Shown one piece after another: positions 29,747-38,548 of a stretch of DNA of 49,054 nucleotides. Location: positions 1-49,054 of the IMG/VR virus record IMGVR_UViG_3300008448_000142; one strand, 5' to 3'. The stretch's first letter is position 1, and each line of letters starts with the position of its first letter. Position numbers and translations under genes: made by a program. A model generated the notes under the pieces. That model ran no database searches. It had not been told where the DNA came from and saw only the letters and a list, made by a program, of their open reading frames with translations. Source of the DNA: a virus.

Positions 29747-31687
29747 ATGTCATTTATTAATGAAAACGGATCAATTACAGATCCATATAAGAATTTTATT
29801 CACGTATCAAGATACGCAAGGTGGATACCAGATCAAAATCGTAGAGAAACTTGGGTAGAGACTGTGTCACGCCTTATGAACTTTATGAAAGACCACTTAG
29901 TATTAAACTATGGTTATAGCCCAAACGCTAAAATTTTTGATGAAGTAAAGGATGCAATTTTAAATCATAAGGTAATGCCTTCGATGAGAGCATTGATGAC
30001 AGCAGGACCTGCTTTAGAACGTGATCACATTGCTGCCTATAACTGCTCTTTTATCGCAGTTGATAGCCCACGTGCATTTGATGAGGCAATGTATATTTTA
30101 ATGAACGGAACTGGTGTAGGGTTTTCAGTAGAATCAAAATACGTAAACGAAATGCCAATAATCGCAGAATCATTTAACCAAACAGAAACAACAATTGTTG
30201 TAGAAGATTCTAAACTTGGATGGGCAAAAGCATTAAAAGAATTAATTGCTTTGCTTTATCAAGGACAAATTCCTAACTGGGATATGTCAAAAGTTAGACC
30301 AGCAGGTGCAAGACTAAAGACTTTTGGTGGCCGTGCATCTGGTCCTGGACCGCTTAATGCTCTATTTGTATTTGTAACAGATACATTTAGAAATGCTGCA
30401 GGTCGTAGACTAAAGTCTGTAGAAGCACATGACATCATGTGTAAAGTTGGAGAAGTAGTGGTTGTTGGTGGAGTTCGCAGAAGTGCACTAATCAGCCTAT
30501 CTAACTTAGATGACTTTGAAATGGCAAAAGCAAAAAGTGGATCATGGTGGGAACAAAATGGTCAACGTGCATTAGCAAACAACTCTGCTGTTTATAATGC
30601 TAAACCAAGCGTTGCACAATTCCTCCGTGAATGGAGAAACTTATATGAATCTAAGTCTGGAGAACGTGGCATATACAATATGGACTCTGTTCGCAAACAT
30701 GTCGAATCATTTGGTCGTAGAGATGCTTCACTTGTTGCAGGCACAAATCCTTGTGGAGAAATTATTCTCCGTCCTAATGAATTTTGTAATCTAACAGAAG
30801 TTGTTATCTCAGCAGAAGATACAAGAGAAGACTTACTAGATAAAGTTAGACTAGCAACAATACTTGGAACATGGCAATCAACATTGACAGACTTCAAGTA
30901 CATCAGAAAGTCATGGAGAGATAATTGTGAAGAAGAAAGACTATTAGGTGTTTCACTAACAGGTATCTATGGAAATAAAATAACTTCTACTCCTGGAAAA
31001 CCATTAGAACAGTTATTGACTGACATGAGAACTGAAGCAGTAAGAATTAATGAACACGAAGCAAAAAAACTAAACATTAATCCTTCTGCATCAATTACTT
31101 GCGTTAAGCCTTCTGGCACTGTAAGTCAATTGGTCGGGGTGTCAAGTGGTATTCATCCATGGTACTCAGAATATTATTTAAGAAGCGTTCGTGGCTCAAA
31201 CAATGATCCATTAACACAATTCTTAAAAGATTCTGGTATTCCAAATGAACCAGATGTAATGAAGCCTGATGAAACAACAGTTTTCTATTTTCCTCAAAAG
31301 GCTCCTAAGAATGCAACTGTTACAAAAGATTTAACAGCCATAGATCATTTAGAAATGTGGAAAACATACAGAACATATTGGACAGAACACAATCCAAGCG
31401 TTACTGTAAATGTCCACGAAGACGAATGGTTAAGAGTTGGTGCCTGGGTATTTGATAACTTTGACTCAATTGGCGGAGTATCTTTCTTGCCAGCAAGCGA
31501 GCACACATATAAGCAAGCCCCATACCAAGAAATCTCTAAAGAAGAATATGAAGCGTGGGTAAGTAAATCACCTTCAAATATTCAATGGGAAATGATATCT
31601 TTGTATGAAAAAGAAGATGGAACAACTGGAACACAAGAATTGTCCTGTGTTGCTGGGGTATGCGAAATAGTCGATATTTCTAAATAG
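29747..31687 (+). CDS. nrdJ: Class II (adenosylcobalamin-dependent) ribonucleotide reductase (646 aa)
   Basis: Makes deoxyribonucleotides for phage DNA synthesis from ribonucleotides, using vitamin B12 coenzyme to start the radical. Seen here: C100 in AAYNCSF, C336 and E338 in NPCGEI, and C347 in NEFCNLTE. The spacing C336 to C347 is eleven, the same as C408 to C419 in the monomeric enzyme of Lactobacillus leichmannii. The C-terminal C-x4-C (CVAGVC) is the reducing pair. At 646 residues it is shorter than that enzyme (739), but all key residues are present. I chose ATG 29747 with AGGAG 12 bases upstream. B12 must come from the host. It stands alone between lysis and head genes. Confidence 0.9.
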   Translation: MSFINENGSITDPYKNFIHVSRYARWIPDQNRRETWVETVSRLMNFMKDHLVLNYGYSPNAKIFDEVKDAILNHKVMPSMRALMTAGPALERDHIAAYNCSFIAVDSPRAFDEAMYILMNGTGVGFSVESKYVNEMPIIAESFNQTETTIVVEDSKLGWAKALKELIALLYQGQIPNWDMSKVRPAGARLKTFGGRASGPGPLNALFVFVTDTFRNAAGRRLKSVEAHDIMCKVGEVVVVGGVRRSALISLSNLDDFEMAKAKSGSWWEQNGQRALANNSAVYNAKPSVAQFLREWRNLYESKSGERGIYNMDSVRKHVESFGRRDASLVAGTNPCGEIILRPNEFCNLTEVVISAEDTREDLLDKVRLATILGTWQSTLTDFKYIRKSWRDNCEEERLLGVSLTGIYGNKITSTPGKPLEQLLTDMRTEAVRINEHEAKKLNINPSASITCVKPSGTVSQLVGVSSGIHPWYSEYYLRSVRGSNNDPLTQFLKDSGIPNEPDVMKPDETTVFYFPQKAPKNATVTKDLTAIDHLEMWKTYRTYWTEHNPSVTVNVHEDEWLRVGAWVFDNFDSIGGVSFLPASEHTYKQAPYQEISKEEYEAWVSKSPSNIQWEMISLYEKEDGTTGTQELSCVAGVCEIVDISK

Positions 31688-31693
31688 TCATCG

Positions 31694-31702
31694 TGCTAAA
31701 AT
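31694..31702 (+). promoter_or_regulatory. Extended -10 before the large structural gene
   Basis: TGCTAAAAT, six bases after the RNR stop codon, 14 bases before ATG 31717. GAGGTAA serves as ribosome binding site. No -35 is evident. Confidence 0.45.
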
Positions 31703-31716
31703 AGATTAGAGGTAAC

Positions 31717-34700
31717 ATGACCCATATAATTTCTAATCTATACGCTTCTAAAATATTTGCTGAACACCCAGTAGCATTATGGGCATTGGATGATGAAGCA
31801 TATAATCCATCACTATTTACAGTTCAACAAAAGAGCATATCAAGCCTATCAATAGAAGACTTTGCAGAATGGGTATCGGCATCTAGTATCACTACAACCT
31901 CAGCACCTCTACCAGAAGAATCATCTGCAGTTCTTTCTAGAACAGACATTAATGAAAATTTTGTAACAATAAATGGACCAATAGTTAGTGCAAGTGCTCT
32001 AGATCCAACTAAGCCAACAGTGTGCTTAAATACTTTTGTTTATGCCATAAGTACACTTACTGACTACTACGAGTTAGGAATTTTATATGGACTTTCTGGA
32101 TCAGCAACACATTATGACAAGATAGACGTAAACGCTCTAGGAATAACAGCATGGCAAAAACTTCAATTTACTTCCATAATTCCAAATAATGCACAAACAA
32201 TTCAACCAATTATAAAAGTTAAATACATAGATGGTGCAACAATAGAAGAGTATGATATCTGGTTTAATGCACTATCACTTGGTCAATGGTCAGAAGAGTT
32301 TAACTGGGAAACAACTGGTAATATTCTTGACGAACTAACAGACAATGACTTAATAGATCTACTTCCAGATACTAATTATAAAGTTATGACAGCAGATGCA
32401 TATGGCTTTGATGATCAATACAACGGCTATTACATAGTTGATAACTCTAAACCGCTATCAATAAACACAAGTATGCCCATGGTGTATGGATCTGGAAACA
32501 TAACTCATATAGAAGCCCCAATTACATCAGGAATGCCAGGGCTAGTTATACCAGGCAAAGGATTTTTAAATGAATCAGGAAGATATCAAAATAGAACTTT
32601 TGAATTTTGGCTAAGAACATATAGTGACATGCATCAAGAATTTAGAATAATGGGACCACTTGCATCTACAGATGGCTTGTATATAAATCAAGAATACTTA
32701 GTTTTAAAAATAGGCAAAAATAAAAAATCATACTTTATTGGAAAATGGTTTAGACCAATGCTAATTGATATTAAATATAGTCAGAATTTAGCAACCATAT
32801 TATTAAATGGAGAAGAAGTTCTCTCTATGGATATAGATCAGGACTATACAAACTTTCCACTGTCTAATCAAGATTGGATAGGATTCTTTGGACACTCAGA
32901 CCTACACCCATACGATATAGACTGCATTGCTATTTATCCATATCTAGTTCCAGCAGAAGTTGCCAAAAGAAGATTCGTGTATGGTCAAGGAGTAATAGGA
33001 TCTGAAATTATAGTTAATAACTTTGACGGCAACTCTTTATATGTTGACTTCCCATTTGCAAACTATGCTGCCACCATGAACTATCCAGAAACAACAACAT
33101 GGAATTCGGGGTATTTTAATAATTTAAATGTAACATCTAAATACATAGCAATGCCAGAATACGAATTACCAGAATTACTACATACTGAAGATATAGGTGA
33201 TTTAGACATATATGCTGATAACTATGCAATACAGGCTGGAAGTGCTACATTCTTTAAGTTTAGACCAGATGAAGAAGAATATACTCAAAACTCATATTTA
33301 TATTTTAATAACATAGCCAAACTATCCTCGCCAACAAAGTCAATATTTGGAATATTTGAAACTACAGATCCTTTAATAAATACTAAAAAAACTATTATGA
33401 AATTTACTAATGCTGCAAATAACAATATATTTGAAGTAGCCCTAAATAGTTCAAGTATTCAATACCTATATAACGAAGACCTAGTTCACTCAGCATCCAC
33501 ATCTGCTTCACAGTACTTTATGGTTGGCTTAGACCTAGACAAGATAACATCAAGCGGATTAGTTGGAAACTTCTTCTCTAATCCACAAAACGTATCTCTA
33601 AGCGTAGGTGGGGACGGAACCAATACATTTACAGGAAAAATATTTAACGTTACCATGAACAATAAGTTCTTTACAGACAAAGATACAACAGAGTGGTTTA
33701 CAGATAATGGATTTATAGACTACGATCCAAATGTAGACCCAACAGTATTGCAATACATAGGATGCTACACATTTAGGCCAGATAGATCAAGTCCAGTAGT
33801 TTACTTTGATATAGCGTCTTCTGGTTATTGGGAAAACTCTATGCCACTTTCATACTTTGGCAAATACATCACAGACAAGTTTGGCAATTCTTACTACGAC
33901 CTAGACATGATTCAGTTTAATATTGACTACTCTTCAAATCCAATAGTTAATATTCCACAACATCAAAATAGTCAGTTTGAAAATCACGCATTGAAGTCTT
34001 ATATAACACTACAGCACTATTCCCAAGTAGGAAAAATACCTTATTCACAATACTCAAATGTAGATCAAAATACAAACCCTAGGGTAGTTGACTTTGATAA
34101 CAGCCTAGACGTAATATCTACAAAGTTTGAAGTAGTTGACGGATCTGTTATATTCCCACCAAAAGAACTAATTGACTTTGAAGAATACTACATAACAGTT
34201 CACTTAGAAGTTAAATCTACTGGCATACAAACTTATCCTACAGCAATTCCTAGCATGTCTTTGAGTTCAGTAGTTCATAACGATACAGAGTTCTTTGCAA
34301 TCAATACAAAGACTGGAAACAAAATATATCCAGTGGTCAAGTATGGAAATGTATATTCACATAAATCAAAGAATCCTTTTAGAATATATAAAGACTCAAC
34401 ACCATACCTATACCTAACAGGTGACTCAGGAATTCAGTGTATGACACAGGGAGAAGTTGGGGTAGTTAAGGGATTCTCAATACCTATCAATAGTCAGAAG
34501 TCATCTGAGTATATTTTTGGCGGTATGCAATTATGGCTTATGTATAATCAAAATGAATATATATCAGAACCAAAGAAACTAGGAAGAATCATAACTCCCA
34601 ATAAAGAACTAGATATCTTCTTAATTCCAGAAGTATCTGGAAATGCTAAAAGAGGATTTATAAAGGTATATGACTCAGAAACTGGATATGAAGATATAAC

Positions 34701-35181
34701 TATTGATTTCTATCAAAATGGTATAAAGATTCAAAACCCTGTTATCAAACCCCTAATGTGGACATCCTTAGTAATGTCCTTTGGAGAATCCATTCCTGTC
34801 AATGGGGTATCTGGACAATTAGAACTTTATAACGGATTTGTATACAACAATATGGCCTTCTTCAAGAGATCATCCCTAGTTTTGGGTCAAAGTATTAATG
34901 AAAGAATTTGGCAGCAGGTTAAGACCACCGAGGCATTAATCAACAATCAGATACAACAAGTAGACCTTCAATGGGAAGATTGGTATATTTCATTCTGGTT
35001 AGATTTGATTGAAAGAAGAACAACTTTAACTTATATTATTGACGGAGAAAGAATATTTGGATCATTCTTAGGTATATCTAACTCTATTATTTCAGATGAT
35101 TCAATTGTTGAGTTAGAATCTGAAGGTGCAGATGTATTTTCTGATATTGAGTGGGATCAATATGTTGGCAAACCAGTATAA
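31717..35181 (+). CDS. Large structural protein with LamG-like domains (1154 aa)
   Basis: The N-terminal phrase FAEHPVALWALDDEAY is typical of large phage proteins with concanavalin/LamG-like folds. Further beta domains follow: RTFEFWLRTYSDMHQEFRI and IGKWFRPMLIDIKYS (about residues 290-365) and a second lectin-like region with NQDWIGFFGHSD. The C-terminal part (LELYNGFVYNNMAFFKRSS, LQWEDWYISFWLDLI) is again beta-rich. No catalytic motif is seen. It is a probable minor tail or host-binding protein. It is the longest complete gene in the window and lies upstream of the portal gene, where a terminase is often found. Confidence 0.65.
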   Translation: MTHIISNLYASKIFAEHPVALWALDDEAYNPSLFTVQQKSISSLSIEDFAEWVSASSITTTSAPLPEESSAVLSRTDINENFVTINGPIVSASALDPTKPTVCLNTFVYAISTLTDYYELGILYGLSGSATHYDKIDVNALGITAWQKLQFTSIIPNNAQTIQPIIKVKYIDGATIEEYDIWFNALSLGQWSEEFNWETTGNILDELTDNDLIDLLPDTNYKVMTADAYGFDDQYNGYYIVDNSKPLSINTSMPMVYGSGNITHIEAPITSGMPGLVIPGKGFLNESGRYQNRTFEFWLRTYSDMHQEFRIMGPLASTDGLYINQEYLVLKIGKNKKSYFIGKWFRPMLIDIKYSQNLATILLNGEEVLSMDIDQDYTNFPLSNQDWIGFFGHSDLHPYDIDCIAIYPYLVPAEVAKRRFVYGQGVIGSEIIVNNFDGNSLYVDFPFANYAATMNYPETTTWNSGYFNNLNVTSKYIAMPEYELPELLHTEDIGDLDIYADNYAIQAGSATFFKFRPDEEEYTQNSYLYFNNIAKLSSPTKSIFGIFETTDPLINTKKTIMKFTNAANNNIFEVALNSSSIQYLYNEDLVHSASTSASQYFMVGLDLDKITSSGLVGNFFSNPQNVSLSVGGDGTNTFTGKIFNVTMNNKFFTDKDTTEWFTDNGFIDYDPNVDPTVLQYIGCYTFRPDRSSPVVYFDIASSGYWENSMPLSYFGKYITDKFGNSYYDLDMIQFNIDYSSNPIVNIPQHQNSQFENHALKSYITLQHYSQVGKIPYSQYSNVDQNTNPRVVDFDNSLDVISTKFEVVDGSVIFPPKELIDFEEYYITVHLEVKSTGIQTYPTAIPSMSLSSVVHNDTEFFAINTKTGNKIYPVVKYGNVYSHKSKNPFRIYKDSTPYLYLTGDSGIQCMTQGEVGVVKGFSIPINSQKSSEYIFGGMQLWLMYNQNEYISEPKKLGRIITPNKELDIFLIPEVSGNAKRGFIKVYDSETGYEDITIDFYQNGIKIQNPVIKPLMWTSLVMSFGESIPVNGVSGQLELYNGFVYNNMAFFKRSSLVLGQSINERIWQQVKTTEALINNQIQQVDLQWEDWYISFWLDLIERRTTLTYIIDGERIFGSFLGISNSIISDDSIVELESEGADVFSDIEWDQYVGKPV

Positions 35182-35192
35182 TATGGTATACT
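35165..35192 (+). promoter_or_regulatory. Promoter for a leaderless gene
   Basis: TTGGCA (35165-35170), a 16-base spacer and TATACT (35187-35192), with TGG before it as extended -10. ATG 35200 follows seven bases after the hexamer, with no ribosome binding site. Confidence 0.6.
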
Positions 35193-35199
35193 TGGTGTC

Positions 35200-35565
35200 A
35201 TGAATAATAAAAAACTAAAGAATAATGGTAAGCCTAAGATAACAGTAGTAGAAAAACAATCAGACTGGGGTATTTATGTCTGGATGTGTGATCTAGATAA
35301 TAAACCATTCGGTGATGGAAATGGAAATATCATGAACATTCCAGGTAGACCATATGATTTAGAAAAGATGGCCAAACTAAGACAAGCAGCAGAACATTAC
35401 GGTGCCCCTGCTGGTAAGGTTCAGTTTATGGCTGGAGTAAATAGAGTAACAGAAGAACAACACGCAGAGCAAATAGAAAGAATGAAATCAGGCCTAATTC
35501 CAAGTGAAACAGATATCGGTGCTTGGATGGCTGCAGAAAAAGGATTTAGAAAACATGGACAATGA
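35200..35565 (+). CDS. Conserved protein before the portal, probably leaderless (121 aa)
   Basis: Starts MNNKKLKNNG at ATG 35200, directly after the promoter. The middle has KQSDWGIYVWMCDLDNKPF and GDGNGNIMNIPGRPYDLEKM, followed by a helix (MAKLRQAAEHYGAPAG). The last 11 bases overlap the portal start. I do not recognise the fold. Position next to the portal suggests a role in head assembly or packaging; this is inferred only. Confidence 0.6.
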   Translation: MNNKKLKNNGKPKITVVEKQSDWGIYVWMCDLDNKPFGDGNGNIMNIPGRPYDLEKMAKLRQAAEHYGAPAGKVQFMAGVNRVTEEQHAEQIERMKSGLIPSETDIGAWMAAEKGFRKHGQ

Positions 35566-37108
35566 CGAATTAGTAGCAAGAATAGATAATCTTGATAGGT
35601 CAGAAAAAAAAGAAAAAAATGACCCATTTAGCACTAGTGTTGAACTAGTAAAATCATACGATGGAATGACACATAATTTTAAACGTAAGGCATCAAGAGT
35701 TGTAAATAAAGCATTTGCTGGTATAGACGATACAAAGTCTAAACAACTATTTCCAGAACAAGATATGGTTACAGCATATGGTCTTTTTGATGTAGTGATC
35801 CCGCCATACAACCTAGATGAACTAGCATATTTTTATGAAAACTCATTTGCAAATCATGCGGCAATCAGTGCAAAGGTATCCAATATAGTAGGTCTTGGAT
35901 ACGGATTTGAAATGACGGACATGACAATAGCAAGATTAGAAGAAGCACCAAACGAAGAATCTTTAATGAGAGCACAAAGAAAGATTCAAAGAACAAAAGC
36001 AGCATTGACAGATTGGCTAGAAAGCCTAAACGATGAAGATACATTTACACATGTTTTGGAAAAAGTATATACAGATGTTGAAACAGTAGGAAACGGATAC
36101 ATTGAAGTTGGAAGAAAAGTCAATGGAGAAATCGGATACATTGGACATATTCCAGCAACAACAATTAGAGTTCGCCGTATGCGTGATGGGTACATTCAGA
36201 TAGTAAATCAAAGAATTGTATACTTTAGAAACTTTCAAGGTAAAGATGCAAATCCAGTAACAAACGATAATAGACCAAATGAATTAATTCACATTAAGAA
36301 ATATTCACCAAAGAACTCATACTATGGAGTTCCAGATACAGTGGCAGCAGCAACCTCAATGGTAGGAAACGAATTAGCAGCAAAATACAATGTTGACTAT
36401 TTTGAAAACAAGGCTGTTCCTAGATATATTGCAACCTTAAAGGGTGCCAAACTAAGTTCAGATGCAGAAGATAAGTTCTTTAGATTTATGCAGGCTGGAT
36501 TAAAGGGACAAAGTCACAGAACTTTGTTTATACCACTTCCTGGAGATAGCCAAGATAATAAGGTTGAATTTAAATTAGATCCAATTGAGAACGGTGTTCA
36601 AGATGGATCATTCGATAGATACCGCAAGGCTAACCGTGATGACATTCTCATGGCACATCAAGTTCCTTATTCAAAAGTTGGTGGAGGTGCAGGGGTATCA
36701 ATCGCATCTGCACTAGTCGCAGACAGAACATTTAAAGAGCAAGTTGCAAGACCATCTCAAAGAAACCTCGAAAAGACTATCAATAAGATTGTTAAAGAAA
36801 AAACAGATATGGTAGTTTTAAAGTTTAATGAACTAACACTCACTGACGAACAAACTCAAAGTCAGATTGATGAGAGATACCTTCGTATGCAAGTTCTAGT
36901 TCCTAACGAAGTCCGTGAAAGACTTGGATACCCTGTAAGACCAGGTGGCTCAGATCCAGTATTGATGGGTGCACAAGCCAGAGCAGAGCAGACCGCACAA
37001 GCCACAGGTAACAGACTAAGAGACCAAGCAAGAACCGACAACGCATCAGATTCTACTTCAACCACTGATGGACGAAATCCACAGGGCGAGGGTAGAAGAC
37101 AACAATAG
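35555..37108 (+). CDS. Portal protein (517 aa)
   Basis: Forms the dodecameric ring through which DNA enters and leaves the head. I chose ATG 35555 (MDNDELVARI), which overlaps the previous gene; an in-frame ATG at 35504 lies further inside it. Family landmarks are PYNLDELAYFYENSFANHAAISAKV, split here as PYNLDELAYF and NHAAISAKV, and ELIHIKKYSPKNSYYGVPD. The clip and stem helices are around residues 250-330. FRKANRDDILMAHQ is represented by YRKANRDDILMAHQVPYSKV. It belongs to the HK97/PBSX portal type. The C-terminus is hydrophilic (TDNASDSTSTTDG). Confidence 0.85.
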   Translation: MDNDELVARIDNLDRSEKKEKNDPFSTSVELVKSYDGMTHNFKRKASRVVNKAFAGIDDTKSKQLFPEQDMVTAYGLFDVVIPPYNLDELAYFYENSFANHAAISAKVSNIVGLGYGFEMTDMTIARLEEAPNEESLMRAQRKIQRTKAALTDWLESLNDEDTFTHVLEKVYTDVETVGNGYIEVGRKVNGEIGYIGHIPATTIRVRRMRDGYIQIVNQRIVYFRNFQGKDANPVTNDNRPNELIHIKKYSPKNSYYGVPDTVAAATSMVGNELAAKYNVDYFENKAVPRYIATLKGAKLSSDAEDKFFRFMQAGLKGQSHRTLFIPLPGDSQDNKVEFKLDPIENGVQDGSFDRYRKANRDDILMAHQVPYSKVGGGAGVSIASALVADRTFKEQVARPSQRNLEKTINKIVKEKTDMVVLKFNELTLTDEQTQSQIDERYLRMQVLVPNEVRERLGYPVRPGGSDPVLMGAQARAEQTAQATGNRLRDQARTDNASDSTSTTDGRNPQGEGRRQQ

Positions 37109-37117
37109 TGTTATAAT
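37109..37117 (+). promoter_or_regulatory. Extended -10 before the protease gene
   Basis: TGTTATAAT beginning at the end of the portal gene. A second TATAAT at 37143-37148 lies just before the ribosome binding site AGAGGTAG of ATG 37158. Confidence 0.5.
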
Positions 37118-37157
37118 ATTAAAAATACCTATAAACACTTATTATAATAGAGGTAGT

Positions 37158-38525
37158 ATGACTAACATGCATAAAGCATTCTGGCACTCAGAAGATAACA
37201 GTATCAAGTTATCCATGCCAATTGCTAAAGTCGATAAAGAGAAACGAATGGTTTCTGGTTTCGCAACCCTTGACAACGTTGACAAGCAAGACGATATTGT
37301 CCCAACAGATGTAAGCGTCAAGGCCTTCGAACGTTTTCGTGGCAACCTTCGTGAAATGCACATGCCTATTGCAGTCGGCAGGGTAGTGTCATTTAAATCA
37401 GATAAATTTTATAATAAAGAAGAAGACAAATTTTATAATGGGGTGTATGTAGATGCCTATATTTCTAAAGGTGCTCAAGATACTTGGGAAAAAGTTCTTG
37501 ATGGCACTCTTTCTGGCTTTTCTATTGGTGGCAGCATCAAAGATTCTGAAAGCATATACAACACCGACATGGATAAAGCGGTTCGTGTTATTAAGGACTA
37601 TGACCTCCACGAACTCTCATTGGTAGACAACCCAGCAAATCAATTTGCAAACATTGTGTCAATTGAAAAATTGGCTGATGGCCAAAATAAAATAGATGGT
37701 ATCATTAGTAAGGTAGACCTTGAAAATGTTTACTGGTGTGAACCTGATTCACTCATTAGACTTTCTCAAGACGAATCCTCTGCATGCCCATCTTGCGATA
37801 AAGGCATGAGCAACATTGGCTTCGTTGAATCAAATGATAACGAAAAGAATTCTGTGATTAAAGGTTTATTAGCATCGCAGAAAATTAGACTTGGTGAACA
37901 ATTAACCAAGGCTGACAATCCTATTAAGGAGGGGAATAATATGGCAAATGAAAATGTTGAAGTTGCAGCAACTGAAGAAGTTGTAGCAGCAGAAGAAAAC
38001 ATTGTAAAATCTGAAGACGAATCCACACCTGAAGCAGCACCTGCTGAAGAAGCAGCACCTGCAGAAGAAGCAGCACCTGCTGAAGAAGCAGCACCTGCAG
38101 AAGAAGCAGCACCTGCTGAAGAAGCAGCACCTGCTGAAGAAAAAGTGGAAGATGCTCCAGCAGAAGATGCCGCCACTCCTGCCGAAGAAGCACCTGCTGA
38201 TTTGGCAAAGGCTGTAGGTACAGTACAAGAATCTATTGATGAGGTTCAAAATACAGTTGCTTCAGCACTTGGAGAATTGGTGGCAACAGTAAAGTCACTA
38301 AATGAAACAGTGGCATCATTGAAAAAAGACATTGCTTCCGCTAAAGAGGAACTAACAGCAGTAAAAGGCAATGTAGAAGAGTTTGGAAAGCGTGTTGACT
38401 CACTAGAAGACGACACAGCAGTCCGCAAGTCTGGCGATCTCGGCGGGATCGTTCAAGAAGAAAAAATAACAACAAAAAGCATGTGGGGCGGGCGTTTCCT
38501 CAAATCCGCTGACCTATATCGCTAA
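37158..38525 (+). CDS. Prohead protease with C-terminal scaffold domain (455 aa)
   Basis: Residues about 20-170 form an HK97-type prohead protease (U35/XkdF-like). MVSGFATLDNVDKQDDIV is followed by a candidate catalytic His in LREMHMPIAVG, a Ser in LSGFSIGGSI and HELSLVDNPANQ. The enzyme cleaves head proteins during maturation. From about residue 262 a scaffold-like part begins: six EAAPAE repeats, then a long coiled coil (VQNTVASALGELVATVKSLN). An internal in-frame start at 37941 has a near-perfect ribosome binding site, so the scaffold may also be made alone. I chose ATG 37158 with AGAGGTAG; further upstream in-frame starts overlap the portal gene. Confidence 0.8.
   Translation: MTNMHKAFWHSEDNSIKLSMPIAKVDKEKRMVSGFATLDNVDKQDDIVPTDVSVKAFERFRGNLREMHMPIAVGRVVSFKSDKFYNKEEDKFYNGVYVDAYISKGAQDTWEKVLDGTLSGFSIGGSIKDSESIYNTDMDKAVRVIKDYDLHELSLVDNPANQFANIVSIEKLADGQNKIDGIISKVDLENVYWCEPDSLIRLSQDESSACPSCDKGMSNIGFVESNDNEKNSVIKGLLASQKIRLGEQLTKADNPIKEGNNMANENVEVAATEEVVAAEENIVKSEDESTPEAAPAEEAAPAEEAAPAEEAAPAEEAAPAEEAAPAEEKVEDAPAEDAATPAEEAPADLAKAVGTVQESIDEVQNTVASALGELVATVKSLNETVASLKKDIASAKEELTAVKGNVEEFGKRVDSLEDDTAVRKSGDLGGIVQEEKITTKSMWGGRFLKSADLYR
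37941..38525 (+). CDS. Nested scaffold protein from an internal start (194 aa)
   Basis: ATG 37941 is in frame with the protease gene (codon 262) and is preceded at seven bases by AAGGAGGGG, stronger than the ribosome binding site of the full gene. The product MANENVEVAA would hold the EAAPAE repeats and coiled coil without the protease. The same arrangement, a protease and a nested scaffold sharing the C-terminus, is known in lambda (C and Nu3). Internal initiation is inferred from the site. Confidence 0.7.
   Translation: MANENVEVAATEEVVAAEENIVKSEDESTPEAAPAEEAAPAEEAAPAEEAAPAEEAAPAEEAAPAEEKVEDAPAEDAATPAEEAPADLAKAVGTVQESIDEVQNTVASALGELVATVKSLNETVASLKKDIASAKEELTAVKGNVEEFGKRVDSLEDDTAVRKSGDLGGIVQEEKITTKSMWGGRFLKSADLYR
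38031..38138 (+). repeat. Six tandem 18-base repeats in the scaffold
   Basis: Six units of GAAGCAGCACCTGC(T/A)GAA, each coding for EAAPAE. Units differ only at the T/A base, in the order T, A, T, A, T, T. The repeat gives a flexible acidic Ala/Pro linker and can easily change copy number. Confidence 0.85.
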
Positions 38526-38548
38526 GTTCACTGGGAGGTGAAATAATT

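Noticed and set aside
37766-38249. Minus-strand Ala/Ser- or Cys-rich frames opposite the scaffold repeat
   Set aside because: They are products of the 18-base tandem repeat in antisense, not genes.
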